From NCBI RefSeq assembly GCF_004959925.1, contig NZ_SPUW01000001.1, forward strand, positions 62,001 to 126,000: a stretch of DNA of 64,000 nucleotides. Reading direction: 5' to 3'. Of the stretch, positions 52,374-61,312 are shown one piece after another. The position numbers were made by a program, and so were the translations under genes. Origin of the DNA: Pseudooceanicola onchidii (GTDB lineage: Bacteria; Pseudomonadota; Alphaproteobacteria; Rhodobacterales; Rhodobacteraceae). Numbering within the stretch: position 1 is the first letter of the stretch; every line of letters begins with the position of its first letter. The notes under the pieces were generated by a model. That model made no database searches. It was not told where the DNA came from and was given only the letters and a program-made list of their open reading frames with translations.

Positions 52374-53392
52374 CCCTTCTATTTTTGCTGTGTCTCTGGT
52401 CGGCGCCCCTGGCGGCCGATCCGTTGCGTCTGGCCTTTTGGCACACCGACCTGTCGCGCAAGGGGCCGGGGCTTTTGCTGCGCGACGTCCTGAGAGGCGA
52501 CCCGCAGGTCAGCGCCGTGGCCGCAGGGCTGGTGCAGGCGGGGGCCGATGTCGTCGTGCTGGCAGATGTCGACTATGATCACGGGCTGGTCACGCTTGGC
52601 GCGCTGCGCGATCTGCTGGTGCAGGACGGCGTGACCTATCCGCACATGATCGCGATACGCCCCAACAAGGGGATCGACACTGGGGTGGACCTGGATGGCG
52701 ACGGGCGGCTGGGCATGGCCGATGACGCGCAGGGGTATGGGCGGTTTGGCGGGCAGGGCGGTCTGGCCGTGCTGTCGCGCCACCCGATCGCGCTGACACG
52801 CGATCATTCGACGGTCCTGTGGCGTGACCTGCCGGGCAGCCTGATCATCGATTACACCGGACACACAGGCTCAGCGGCCAAGGGGGCGGCGGTTCAGCGG
52901 CTGGCAACGGTCGCTCATGTCGAAGTTGTGGTGACCCCCGCCCGCGCACCCCCCGTGACCCTGATGATCTTCCACGCCGGTCCCCCGGTCTTTGACGGCC
53001 CCGAGGATCGCAACGGGCGCCGCAACCATGACGAGGTCATCTTCTGGCGCCACCGGTTGGACGGGGCCTTTGGAGCGCCGCCCGACCGGCCGGTCCTGAT
53101 CGGCGCCGCGAACCTCGCGCCCGAGGGCGGGGACGGGCGCAACCTGGCCATCCGCACCCTGTTGGCTGACCCGCGCCTGACCGATCCGCCGGGTCTGCGC
53201 GATCAGCCAACCGTCGACTGGCCCGCGCCGGGGCCGGGGCAGCTTCGGGTCGATTACATCCTGCCCGCGGTCGATCTTCCGGTGGTCGCCTCGGGCGTGA
53301 TGGCGGCCGACCCGCAGGCCAGCCGCCACCGGTTGATCTGGGTCGATCTGGATCAGGCGGCCAGCCGATCAGCCGCGGCCTCAGGCAACTGA
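52370..53392 (+). CDS. Secreted endonuclease/exonuclease/phosphatase-family protein
   Basis: About 340 residues. A signal-like N-terminus (LLFLLCLWSAPLAA) precedes an EEP fold: FWHTDLSRKGPGLLLRD, DVVVLADVDYD and later GAANLAPEGGDGRN and DYILP, which correspond to metal and catalytic loops. Start uncertain: the only ATG in frame lies 41 codons upstream inside the previous gene, so I take a CTG at 52370 overlapping that gene's TGA; a TTG at 52385 is an alternative. The last 40 bases overlap the convergent epimerase gene. Members hydrolyse phosphodiesters of nucleic acids or lipids; substrate unknown. Confidence 0.7.
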   Translation: MTLLFLLCLWSAPLAADPLRLAFWHTDLSRKGPGLLLRDVLRGDPQVSAVAAGLVQAGADVVVLADVDYDHGLVTLGALRDLLVQDGVTYPHMIAIRPNKGIDTGVDLDGDGRLGMADDAQGYGRFGGQGGLAVLSRHPIALTRDHSTVLWRDLPGSLIIDYTGHTGSAAKGAAVQRLATVAHVEVVVTPARAPPVTLMIFHAGPPVFDGPEDRNGRRNHDEVIFWRHRLDGAFGAPPDRPVLIGAANLAPEGGDGRNLAIRTLLADPRLTDPPGLRDQPTVDWPAPGPGQLRVDYILPAVDLPVVASGVMAADPQASRHRLIWVDLDQAASRSAAASGN

Positions 53393-54255
53393 TGCGCCAG
53401 CGCGGCGCGCAGGGCCACGGGCAGGGGGGTCGGCACGAACCCGGGACATAGCCGCGCCAGTTTCGTCCCGTCGATCCGGTGCGGGATGTCCCACAGGTAC
53501 CGCATTTCGAACACGCCCTTCAGCACGGGCATGACCGGGCGCAGAAGGCGCAACTGCCACCATCCGAACCGGGTCAGCCGCACGTCGCGGTGCAGGGCTT
53601 TCCCGATGGCGCGGGCAAGTTGCTGCCCGGTCAGGGTATAGCCCTCGAAGGGCACGTCTTCGTAGGCCTCCAGGCTATCGCGCCGGTCGGCCAGCATCAC
53701 CGCCGCGCGGGCCATGTCGGGCAGGAAGGCCCAGGCGTGCGGCACGTCGGCGGGCCCCGTATAGGCGATCGACCCACGCGCGGCGGATTTGGCGATGAAC
53801 CTGTCGAACCAGTTGCCGCTGGCGCGGGTGTCCAGGAAATCGCCGGCGCGCAGCAGGATCGTGCGGACGCCCGCGGCGCGGTACATCTCTTCCATCTCGA
53901 TGCGCAGGCGGCCCAGCCGGTTGGTCGCAAGCTTCGGGGTCGTCTCGCTCCAGACCTCCGGCGCGTCGGGGCCGAAGACATAGACGTTGCCCGGGACGAT
54001 CACCGTGGCGCCGGTGCGCTTGGCGACCTCGATCACCGCCGAATGCATCGGCAACAGCTCGGCCTCCCAGGTTTCATAGCTGGGCGGGTGCCAGCCCATC
54101 ACGATGACGTCGGCACCAGAGGCCGCCGGTGTCAGATTGTCGGTCTTGCGGTCGAAGCGCCGGACGGACCAGCCGGCGGTCTCGAAGGCCTGCGCGGCAT
54201 GGTGCCCGAACTTGCCGGTGGCACCGAGGATAAGGACGGTAGAAGGATGGGTCAT
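53353..54255 (-). CDS. NAD(P)-binding epimerase/dehydratase-like protein
   Basis: A 300-residue extended-SDR protein. The GATGKFGHH motif at residues 10-18 forms the nucleotide loop and R33 in VRRFDRKT suggests NADP(H) binding. VPGNVYVFG is the strand before the active site, but the usual YxxxK pair is not obvious, so it may be an atypical SDR. The C-terminal part (LTRFGWWQLRLLRPVMPVLKGVFEMRYLW) is hydrophobic. The ATG at 54255 is divergent from a LysR gene, which probably regulates it. The 3' end overlaps the convergent EEP gene by 40 bases. Confidence 0.78.
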   Translation of the reverse strand: MTHPSTVLILGATGKFGHHAAQAFETAGWSVRRFDRKTDNLTPAASGADVIVMGWHPPSYETWEAELLPMHSAVIEVAKRTGATVIVPGNVYVFGPDAPEVWSETTPKLATNRLGRLRIEMEEMYRAAGVRTILLRAGDFLDTRASGNWFDRFIAKSAARGSIAYTGPADVPHAWAFLPDMARAAVMLADRRDSLEAYEDVPFEGYTLTGQQLARAIGKALHRDVRLTRFGWWQLRLLRPVMPVLKGVFEMRYLWDIPHRIDGTKLARLCPGFVPTPLPVALRAALAHQLPEAAADRLAA

Positions 54256-54333
54256 GGGAAATCTCCTTGTCTCTGACCCTGAGTATTTGGTATTCACGCA
54301 GGTATTGAAATTCACCAAAATAGAAGCCTGGAC

Positions 54334-54347
54334 ATTCATATCTGAAT
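54334..54347. promoter_or_regulatory. Palindromic candidate LysR operator
   Basis: ATTCA-TATC-TGAAT overlaps the LysR ATG. Upstream, TATTTGGT and ACCAAAATA (about 54287-54322) form a second imperfect inverted repeat. Both lie in the 90-base divergent region and could be sites for autoregulation and control of the epimerase. Confidence 0.4.
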
Positions 54348-55251
54348 GGATACGCGGAACCTCCCCCTTGACTGGTCGCTTTGGCAGGTCTTCGTCGCGG
54401 TGGCCGAAACCGGATCGCTGTCCGCGGCCGCCCGGCAGCTTGGCCAGTCGCAGCCGACCCTCGGCCGCCAGGTCCGGAGGCTTGAGGATGAGACCGGCCT
54501 GACGCTTTTTGCCCGGCAGCCCCGCGGGCTGGACCTGACCGAACACGGTCGCGCGCTCCTGCCAGCCGCGCGCCGCATGGCCGATGCCTCGGGCGAGATC
54601 CGGCTGGCCATGGCAGGCGAAAGCCGTGACCTGGCGGGCACGCTGCGCATCACCGCGTCGGAAATCGTGGCCTTCCACCACCTGCCGCCCATCCTGGCCC
54701 GCCTGCGGGCCGCCGCGCCCGAGATGAACATCGTCCTGCTGCCCACGGACACGACCGAAAACCTGCTGTTTCGCGAAGCCGACATCGCGATCCGGATGTA
54801 CCGGTCCGACCAGCTTGATATCGTGACGCGGCAGATCGGTGTGCTGCCGATCGGCACCTATGCCGCGACCAGCTATCTGGACAGGCGCGGCCGCCCCAAG
54901 GGCCCCGAGGCGCTGTTGGAGCATGACCTGATCGGGTTCGAACGCTCTGACCTGATCCTGCGCAGCATGCGCGACATGGGGCTGCCCGTGACCCGTGACG
55001 ATTTCGCCCTGCGCTGCGACGACCAGCTGACCTATTGGGAACTGGTCCGCGCCGGCAACGGCATCGGCTTTGCCCAGAAGGCCGTCGCCCGCCGCACGCC
55101 CGAGGTCGAAGAGCTGTTTCCCGACCTGCCCATCCCGCCCCTTCCGGTCTGGCTGGCGGCCCATGAAACCCTGCGTCGCACCCCCCGCGTGGCCCTCGCC
55201 TGGCGCATCCTGCAAGAGGGGCTGGCGCCGATCCTTGATCCGCAAGGCTGA
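54346..55251 (+). CDS. LysR family transcriptional regulator
   Basis: A 301-residue LysR protein. The N-terminal winged helix-turn-helix is at about residues 8-65 (VFVAVAETGSLSAAARQLGQ, then QPTLGRQVRRLEDETGLTLF). The effector-binding domain starts near residue 90 (GTLRITASEIVAFHHLPPIL). The start at 54346 gives a short, standard N-terminus. Divergent orientation from the epimerase-like gene is the classical LysR arrangement, so that gene is the likely target. The effector is unknown. Confidence 0.92.
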   Translation: MDTRNLPLDWSLWQVFVAVAETGSLSAAARQLGQSQPTLGRQVRRLEDETGLTLFARQPRGLDLTEHGRALLPAARRMADASGEIRLAMAGESRDLAGTLRITASEIVAFHHLPPILARLRAAAPEMNIVLLPTDTTENLLFREADIAIRMYRSDQLDIVTRQIGVLPIGTYAATSYLDRRGRPKGPEALLEHDLIGFERSDLILRSMRDMGLPVTRDDFALRCDDQLTYWELVRAGNGIGFAQKAVARRTPEVEELFPDLPIPPLPVWLAAHETLRRTPRVALAWRILQEGLAPILDPQG

Positions 55252-55345
55252 CCCTGCGTCCGGCGTTCCTTGACCCTGCCGCGCGGTCGGTTTACGCCCC
55301 TTTTGACGGGCTTTTGGCCCCCGCGCACGGAAAAGGACGCCGATC

Positions 55346-56446
55346 ATGACCAACTCGCTTCTCATTCTCCCCGGTGACGGGATCGGCCCCGAGGTGATGG
55401 CCGAAGTCACCCGCATCATCGACTGGTTCGGCGACAAGCGCGGCATCAAGTTCGACGTCACCGAAGACCTCGTCGGCGGCTGCGCCTACGACAAGCACGG
55501 CACGCCGCTGCACGACGACACCATGGCGAAAGCCCAGGAGGTCGACGCGGTGCTTCTGGGTGCCGTAGGCGGCCCCAAGTACGACAAACTCGACTTCTCG
55601 GTGAAGCCCGAGCGTGGACTGCTGCGTCTGCGCAAGGAGATGGACCTGTTCTCGAACCTGCGTCCGGCCCAGTGCTTTGACGCGCTGGCCGATTTCTCGT
55701 CGCTGAAAAAGGACGTGGTCGCAGGCCTCGACATCATGATCATCCGCGAACTGACCTCCGGCGTCTATTTCGGCGAACCGCGCGGCATCTTCGAGGAAGG
55801 CAACGAACGCGTCGGCATCAACACGCAGCGCTACACCGAGTCCGAGATCGACCGCGTGGCGCGCTCGGCCTTCGATCTGGCCATGAAGCGCGGCAAGAAG
55901 CTGTGTTCGATGGAAAAGGCCAACGTGATGGAGTCGGGCATCCTCTGGCGCGAAGTCGTCACCGAGGTCGGCAAGGACTACCCCGAGGTCGAACTGACCC
56001 ACATGTACGCCGACGCCGGTGCCATGCAGCTGACCCGCTGGCCCAAGCAGTTCGACGTCATCGTCACCGACAACCTGTTCGGCGACCTGCTGTCCGACCT
56101 CGCCGCGATGCTCACCGGCTCGCTCGGGATGCTGCCCTCGGCCTCGCTCGGTGCGCCGATGGAGAACGGCCGCCCCAAGGCCCTGTATGAGCCCGTCCAC
56201 GGCTCCGCCCCCGACATCGCCGGTCAGGGCAAGGCCAACCCCTGCGCCTGCATCCTGTCCTTCGCCATGGCCCTGCGCTATTCCTTCGACCTTGGCGACG
56301 AAGCGACCCGCCTGGAGCAGGCCGTGAATTCGGTTCTGGCCGAGGGCATCCGCACGGCGGACCTGCTGAACGAAGAGGGCGTGACGCCCGCGACGACGGT
56401 GGAAATGGGCGACGCGGTGCTGAAGGCGCTCGACGCGTCGCTCTGA
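55346..56446 (+). CDS. leuB: 3-isopropylmalate dehydrogenase
   Basis: A 366-residue NAD-dependent beta-decarboxylating dehydrogenase for the third step of leucine biosynthesis. [14 protein letters not shown] opens the protein; the substrate-binding [15 protein letters not shown] and [16 protein letters not shown] segments follow, with the metal aspartates in [15 protein letters not shown] and the C-terminal [18 protein letters not shown] motif. AAAAGGACGCCGATC precedes the ATG. It is separated from leuCD by four unrelated genes and ends at a strong terminator. Confidence 0.97.
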   Translation: MTNSLLILPGDGIGPEVMAEVTRIIDWFGDKRGIKFDVTEDLVGGCAYDKHGTPLHDDTMAKAQEVDAVLLGAVGGPKYDKLDFSVKPERGLLRLRKEMDLFSNLRPAQCFDALADFSSLKKDVVAGLDIMIIRELTSGVYFGEPRGIFEEGNERVGINTQRYTESEIDRVARSAFDLAMKRGKKLCSMEKANVMESGILWREVVTEVGKDYPEVELTHMYADAGAMQLTRWPKQFDVIVTDNLFGDLLSDLAAMLTGSLGMLPSASLGAPMENGRPKALYEPVHGSAPDIAGQGKANPCACILSFAMALRYSFDLGDEATRLEQAVNSVLAEGIRTADLLNEEGVTPATTVEMGDAVLKALDASL

Positions 56447-56496
56447 GGCGATATGGCGGTGTCTGGCCACGGCCGACACCGGGAACACCAATCAAG

Positions 56497-56527
56497 CGCC
56501 CTCGCAGACCTCTGCGGGGGCGTTTTT
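56497..56527 (+). terminator. Rho-independent terminator of leuB
   Basis: CGCCCTCGCAG (56497-56507) and CTGCGGGGGCG (56512-56522) form an 11-bp stem with one wobble and a 4-base loop, followed by TTTTT (56523-56527). Confidence 0.9.
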
Positions 56528-56582
56528 GGTTTGAATGTCGGGAACGCGGACGCAGCGGACATAGCGCGTGCGACGGCCAAGC

Positions 56583-56990
56583 TCAGCTTTTGGTTTGCAC
56601 CGACCAGTTGAGGGCCTTGACCTCTAACGCTTCGTCTCTGAAGTAGAAATGGAAGTGCCTAGCGCCCAGGCCATTCATTGCGATCCAAGGGGTTGCGTCT
56701 AGATCATCACGAGTATCGCCTGATATTTCGTAGAACTCGCCCCAGGCCGGTGCGAGACCGCTAAAACGGCACTGACTAAGATACCAGCCGTGATCGTTAA
56801 TGTTAGTGATGCGATATTTTTCGCAGTTCACAAACCTTACTAAGATGTACGAGACCCCCTCGTAATCAGGGTAAAGGAATGGGTTGGGTCGAAAGTAAGC
56901 GACGAGCGAAGTGTCGTCCTGTTCGACCCGGAGATCAGGCGCATTTGGTTCCGCATTCCAGTCAGTGTTTAGATGGATGAACTTCAGCAT
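56583..56990 (-). CDS. Low-GC orphan protein of unknown function
   Basis: A 135-residue soluble protein starting MLKFIHLNTDWNAEPNAPD, rich in aromatic residues (Tyr, Phe, Trp) and with no signal peptide or TM segment. A compact beta-rich fold is likely; the end HFHFYFRDEALEVKALNW looks like adjacent strands. GC content of the region is about 50% by hand count versus about 65% around it, suggesting recent acquisition. No partner gene or mobility gene is adjacent. It lies after the leuB terminator, oriented towards it. Function unknown. Confidence 0.6.
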   Translation of the reverse strand: MLKFIHLNTDWNAEPNAPDLRVEQDDTSLVAYFRPNPFLYPDYEGVSYILVRFVNCEKYRITNINDHGWYLSQCRFSGLAPAWGEFYEISGDTRDDLDATPWIAMNGLGARHFHFYFRDEALEVKALNWSVQTKS

Positions 56991-57231
56991 AGTTATTTGG
57001 TTTCACGGATGTGCTGGGAAGCTGGATAGCAGACTTTTGGGCAACACGCAGCATTCGTCACTCTGGGCTCGAAACGGCCATTGACGAAGCGCGGAGGGTC
57101 CGATCCGTACCCCAATCAACGCACCTGTGACAGCAGGCGGGACGCCCTCCGCCCGCAATCAACGCCCCCCTTGCCCCTCACCCCCAACCCCCTAAACTAC
57201 CCCCATGGGAGTACAGACCACGGAGGTCGCC

Positions 57232-58185
57232 ATGCGCGCACCGCTCCCCGGTATCCTGTTCGCCCTTCTGGGGTTCGCCCTTTTCTCCACCCATGACGTG
57301 GCGGTGAAATCCCTGGGCGGGGTCTATGCGCCCTTCCAGATCATCTTCTTCTCGGTCCTCTTCAGCTTTCCGATCGGCACGATGATGCTGATGCAGGACG
57401 CCACACCGGGCACCCTGCGCCCCGTGCATCCCGGATGGGTCATCGCGCGCACCATTGCCGCTGTCGTGGCCACGATGACGGCCTTCTATGCTTTCTCCAC
57501 CCTGCCGCTGGCCGAGGTCTACGCGATCCTCTTCGCCTCTCCGCTGCTGATCACGGTGCTGGCCATCCCGATCCTGGGTGAAAAGGTCCGCCTGAAGCGG
57601 GGCTTCGCGGTTCTGTTCGGGCTGGCGGGGATCCTCGTCGTGCTGCAACCTGGCCAGACCCTGCCGACGCTTGGACATCTGGCGGCGCTGGCGGCGGCCG
57701 TCTGCGGCGCCTTCGCCTCGGTCGTGGTGCGCCGCATCGGGGCGCGGGAACGGTCGGTCGTGCTGCTGCTCTATCCGCTGGTGGCGAACTTCGTGGTCAT
57801 GGGCGCGGCGATCCCGTTCGTGTATGACCCGATGCCCCTGGTCGACCTGGGGAAGATGGCGCTGACGGCGCTTCTGGCCTTCGTGGCGATGAACTGCATG
57901 ATCTATGCCTATCGCCACGCCGAAGCCGCGCTGGTGGCCCCGATGCAATATTCCCAGATCCTCTGGGCGCTGTTGTTTGGCGCGCTGCTGTTCGACGAGA
58001 CGCCGTCGTCACGCACGCTGGCCGGGGCGGCCATGGTCATCGCCAGCGGTCTCTACATTGTCTTCCGCGAAAGCCGCGCGGGCGTGTCGGGCACGACCCC
58101 GGTGCTGCGGTCCCGGTCCCGCGTCGGGACACCGGCGGCCCTGCGGATCGGCCCGATCCTGAGAAGGCGCGGTTGGACCCGGTAG
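57232..58185 (+). CDS. DMT-superfamily (EamA) transporter
   Basis: A 317-residue inner-membrane protein with ten predicted TM helices arranged as two EamA repeats (about residues 5-130 and 140-275). Typical motifs include ALFSTHDVAVKSLGG, the YAFSTLPLAEVYAILFASPLL end of the first repeat and APMQYSQILWALLFGALLFDE in the second. The ATG at 57232 follows CGGAGGTCGCC; an ATG nine codons upstream lacks a site. The C-terminus is basic. Members export amino acids and other metabolites; substrate unknown. Confidence 0.87.
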   Translation: MRAPLPGILFALLGFALFSTHDVAVKSLGGVYAPFQIIFFSVLFSFPIGTMMLMQDATPGTLRPVHPGWVIARTIAAVVATMTAFYAFSTLPLAEVYAILFASPLLITVLAIPILGEKVRLKRGFAVLFGLAGILVVLQPGQTLPTLGHLAALAAAVCGAFASVVVRRIGARERSVVLLLYPLVANFVVMGAAIPFVYDPMPLVDLGKMALTALLAFVAMNCMIYAYRHAEAALVAPMQYSQILWALLFGALLFDETPSSRTLAGAAMVIASGLYIVFRESRAGVSGTTPVLRSRSRVGTPAALRIGPILRRRGWTR

Positions 58186-58266
58186 GCTGGCGCGCAAAAA
58201 GCGTGGCCCGGCGCGACTTCCCCCTTGTCAACCGCCGCCAAAGCCGGTACGTCGCGGCCTCACGGT

Positions 58267-58343
58267 CGGAGTGTAGCTCAGCCTGGTAGAGCACTGTCTT
58301 CGGGAGGCAGGGGCCGGAGGTTCGAATCCTCTCACTCCGACCA
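58267..58343 (+). tRNA. tRNA-Pro (anticodon CGG)
   Basis: A 77-base tRNA with encoded CCA. The acceptor stem CGGAGTG pairs with CACTCCG, and the D-arm contains TAGCTCAGCCTGGTAGAGCA. Anticodon stem CTGTC/GGCAG encloses TTCGGGA with anticodon CGG, and the T-arm has GGTTCGAATCC. Confidence 0.95.
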
Positions 58344-58454
58344 ATATCACCCCAAATCTCGCGATATTCTGGGGCCTTGCCCGAAAGGGCCGGGTCTGCA
58401 GCAATTTGTTAAGCCCTCTGTGGCTAACTCGCCCCTGAACATGAAGGGGCTGAC

Positions 58455-60842
58455 ATGTCGCGACTCGGATCGTTGTCACTTTCCAAGACCATCCTGCTGG
58501 CCGTGGCCCTGCCCACGGCGCTGGCGATCCTGTTGGGCGGGATGATGATCACCCAAAGCTGGCAGGCCATGCGGGACGCCACGCAGATCCAACGCCAGAT
58601 GCAGCTGTCCGTGGCCCTTGGCGGGCTGATCCACGAGCAGCAGAAGGAACGCGGTGCAACCAGCATCTTCCTGAATTCGAAGGGCAAAACCTTTAAGGAG
58701 GAGCTGGCGAACCAACGCCGCGCGACAGAGGCAGCCCTGACCCGGCTGAAAGGCGTTGTTGCCCAGTCGCGCAGCCGATTGCCGGACGCCACCGTGGCGC
58801 AGGTCGACGGGCTTCTGTCCGAAATCTCTCGCATGCCGAACATCCGCACCCGCGTGGATGATCTTGCGATGCCGACAGGAGAGGCCCTGGGCTACTACAC
58901 CGGCCTCAACACGCGCGCGATCAACATGATCGGGCAGATCGGCGCCGCTACTCAGAATTCACAGCTGAGCGCGGAGCTGTCCGGCTTCACGGCGTTTCTG
59001 GTGGCAAAGGAACGCGCCGGCATCGAAAGGGCGATTGGATCGGGCATGTTTGCCTCCGGCGACTTTTCCACCCCGCGACTGATGCGCTTGCAACGCCTTG
59101 TGGCGCAACAGGACCTCGCCCTGACGATGTTCCGCCAATACGCGACCGCCGAGGCTCTGGCGATGGTCGAGGCAATCGAAAACAGCAAGGCCGGGTCCGA
59201 CCTGGCCGCGATTCGCGATGTCGCCTTCGCCATGCCGCGCGGCGGCACGCAGGGCATCACCGCCGAGGTCTATTTCCAGACCGCAACGGACCGGATCGGT
59301 GCGATGAAGGCCACCGAAGACGCTATGGCGGACACCATTGTAGCTGATGCTGCCGCACTCGCGCGCCTGAAGATGACAAAGGTCATCGGCTTCGGCGCAA
59401 TCCTTCTGTTTGGCGTCGGTGGTGCGATCCTTCTGTCGCTGATGGCACGACGGGCCGTCGTCCGGTCCGTGATGCAGGTGGTCGACGCGGCGGACACCAT
59501 GGCCGGCGGCACCCTGAGCACCGATGTGCCCGACGTTGCCACGCCCGAAATTCGCCGCGTCGGCCGCGCACTGATCCATCTGCGTGACAATATCCTGGAC
59601 GCGCGCGCCAAGGCCGAAGCGGAAAACGCCGCCACCATGGCCGCGCGTGATCAGGCGGCCCGTGAACGCGAAGATCGGCACCGCGCGGAACAAGCCCGGC
59701 TGGAAGCCGAAACGCGCCGGGCCGAGGAAACGCGCCGCGCCGAAATGGCCATCGCGGAACAGATCTCTCGGGTCGTGGCGGCCTGCGCCTCGGGCGACTT
59801 TTCGCAGCGGCTCGACATCGGCGCGGGGGCTGGTCTGCTGGACGAGATCTGCGAAGGTCTGAACCGCATCGGCGCCATCACCAACGAAGGGTTGGGCGCC
59901 GTGCGGGTCGCGCTGGATCACCTTGCGCAAGGCGATCTGACCTTCCGCATGACCGGCGACTATTCCGGCGTCTTTTCGGATATCGCCAAGCGGGTGAACG
60001 CGACCTCCGACAGCGTCGGCACCTCGATCGGCACGATCCTGACGGCGGCCGCGGAAATCGAGGCCTCTGCCGGCGAAGTCACGGATGCGGCACATGATCT
60101 CTCGGCCAGGTCGGAGCGCAATGCGTCCCAGCTCGAAGAAAGCGCGGCGGCCCTGCATGAGATGTCGGTCGCGGTGTCCAACTCGACCGAGGCCTCGAAC
60201 CAGGTCCGCCGGGATGTCCTGGCGATCGCCGAACGGGCAAAGTCGGGTAATCTGGTGGTGCAGGAAACCGTGCAGGCTATGCAACAGATCCACGCCTCGT
60301 CCACGCAGATCGAGAGCACCCTGAAAGTCATCGAAGACATTGCGCATCAGACCAACCTGTTGGCTTTGAACGCCGGGGTCGAGGCCGCCCGTGCGGGCGA
60401 GGCCGGCCGGGGGTTCGCCGTGGTGGCGACCGAAGTGCGCGGCCTGGCGCGCCGGTCCGCCGAAGCCGCCGCCGAAATTTCCGAGATCGTCGCCGCCGCG
60501 ACGTCCAACGTGCGGCAGGGCGTGGAAAAGGCGCAGCAGTCCGGAGCCGAGCTTGAGCAAATCGTCGAAGGAATTGGCGGTGTCGTCACCCGGATCGAAG
60601 AGGTCACGACCGCGGCCGACGAAACCGACCGCGGCATTCGGGAAGTCAGCCGCGCCACGGAAGAGCTTGAAAGCAATACCCAGAAGAACGTCGCGATGTT
60701 CGAAGAAACCACGGCGGCCATCAGCGTGCTGCGCAACGAACTGGCCAGCCTCGTCGCCGCTGGATCGACCTTCCGCGTGCCGGGCGGGATCTCGGCGAAA
60801 GGTAAAGTGGGCGAGGGGGAACAGGTGCGCAAGGTGGGATGA
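58455..60842 (+). CDS. Methyl-accepting chemotaxis protein with NIT sensing domain
   Basis: A 795-residue chemoreceptor. A first TM helix at about residues 11-33 is followed by a periplasmic nitrate/nitrite-sensing (NIT) domain, marked by HEQQKERGATSIFLNSKG near residue 60 and LSGFTAFLVAKERAGIERA. The second TM helix is at about 310-332. HAMP segments and a long Ala/Glu/Arg coiled coil follow, then the signalling domain with tip IEDIAHQTNLLALNAGVEAARAGEAGRGFAVVA near residue 630. It stands alone after tRNA-Pro; no che genes are nearby. The ligand may be nitrate, nitrite or a related anion, by family inference. Confidence 0.92.
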   Translation: MSRLGSLSLSKTILLAVALPTALAILLGGMMITQSWQAMRDATQIQRQMQLSVALGGLIHEQQKERGATSIFLNSKGKTFKEELANQRRATEAALTRLKGVVAQSRSRLPDATVAQVDGLLSEISRMPNIRTRVDDLAMPTGEALGYYTGLNTRAINMIGQIGAATQNSQLSAELSGFTAFLVAKERAGIERAIGSGMFASGDFSTPRLMRLQRLVAQQDLALTMFRQYATAEALAMVEAIENSKAGSDLAAIRDVAFAMPRGGTQGITAEVYFQTATDRIGAMKATEDAMADTIVADAAALARLKMTKVIGFGAILLFGVGGAILLSLMARRAVVRSVMQVVDAADTMAGGTLSTDVPDVATPEIRRVGRALIHLRDNILDARAKAEAENAATMAARDQAAREREDRHRAEQARLEAETRRAEETRRAEMAIAEQISRVVAACASGDFSQRLDIGAGAGLLDEICEGLNRIGAITNEGLGAVRVALDHLAQGDLTFRMTGDYSGVFSDIAKRVNATSDSVGTSIGTILTAAAEIEASAGEVTDAAHDLSARSERNASQLEESAAALHEMSVAVSNSTEASNQVRRDVLAIAERAKSGNLVVQETVQAMQQIHASSTQIESTLKVIEDIAHQTNLLALNAGVEAARAGEAGRGFAVVATEVRGLARRSAEAAAEISEIVAAATSNVRQGVEKAQQSGAELEQIVEGIGGVVTRIEEVTTAADETDRGIREVSRATEELESNTQKNVAMFEETTAAISVLRNELASLVAAGSTFRVPGGISAKGKVGEGEQVRKVG

Positions 60843-61312
60843 CGCGTCACTTCGGCTGGGCTTGGAGGGCGCCGTGTCATTTATTCAGGTGGTAAGGGCT
60901 AGCGGGTGGACTCAACGCTGTTTGGGGCGATCATGCAAGGTCGACGGTCGGCAATTCCGAAGGAAACCGCGAGGAGGCAAACACCCTAGCAAAGTGCCTA
61001 GGCGTTTGTCCGCAGGAGCTTAAACTGAATGGTCCGAGCAACATTCGTCCTGCGGGCTGAAGCCAGCAGCGGTGTCAGTCTCAGAAGTGTCTGAAGGAGT
61101 AACTCTCAGCCAGCAGGGGGGCGGTCGCTCCGCGCGCTCGCAAGAGGTGGCTGCAACCAGTCGTCGCAAAACGAGCACCGGATCGAAAGGCCCCGTTATG
61201 GCCAGTCACGGACAACAGCGAGAGGCCTCACACCGCAGCGAAAATCCCCACCACGCATGACACGAACCGCAGCCAAACCCCCGCGCCGCACAAGCGCAGC
61301 GCGGGGACGTGA
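60843..61312. other. 470-base intergenic region
   Basis: No convincing gene. Two structures are visible: an imperfect hairpin CAAACACCCTAG/CTAGGCGTTTG at 60978-61008, a possible chemoreceptor terminator, and CCCCGCGC/GCGCGGGG at 61279-61306, immediately beyond the CoA-transferase stop. The sequence between is of mixed composition and may be decayed coding DNA. Confidence 0.5.

Noticed and set aside
55252-55345. Possible attenuator before leuB
   Set aside because: A weak CCC/GGG stem with CTTTT is present, but there is no Leu-rich leader ORF and the stem is too short.
53353-55461. Apparent fusion protein of 702 codons on the minus strand
   Set aside because: Only the last 300 codons are protein-like (the epimerase). 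The first 400 are antisense to the LysR gene.
61072-61260. 62-codon frame in the gap after the chemoreceptor
   Set aside because: Polar, low-complexity translation, no ribosome-binding site and no family resemblance.
58267-61312. Genomic island inserted at tRNA-Pro
   Set aside because: The genes next to the tRNA have normal composition, no integrase is present and no repeat of the tRNA 3' end was found downstream.
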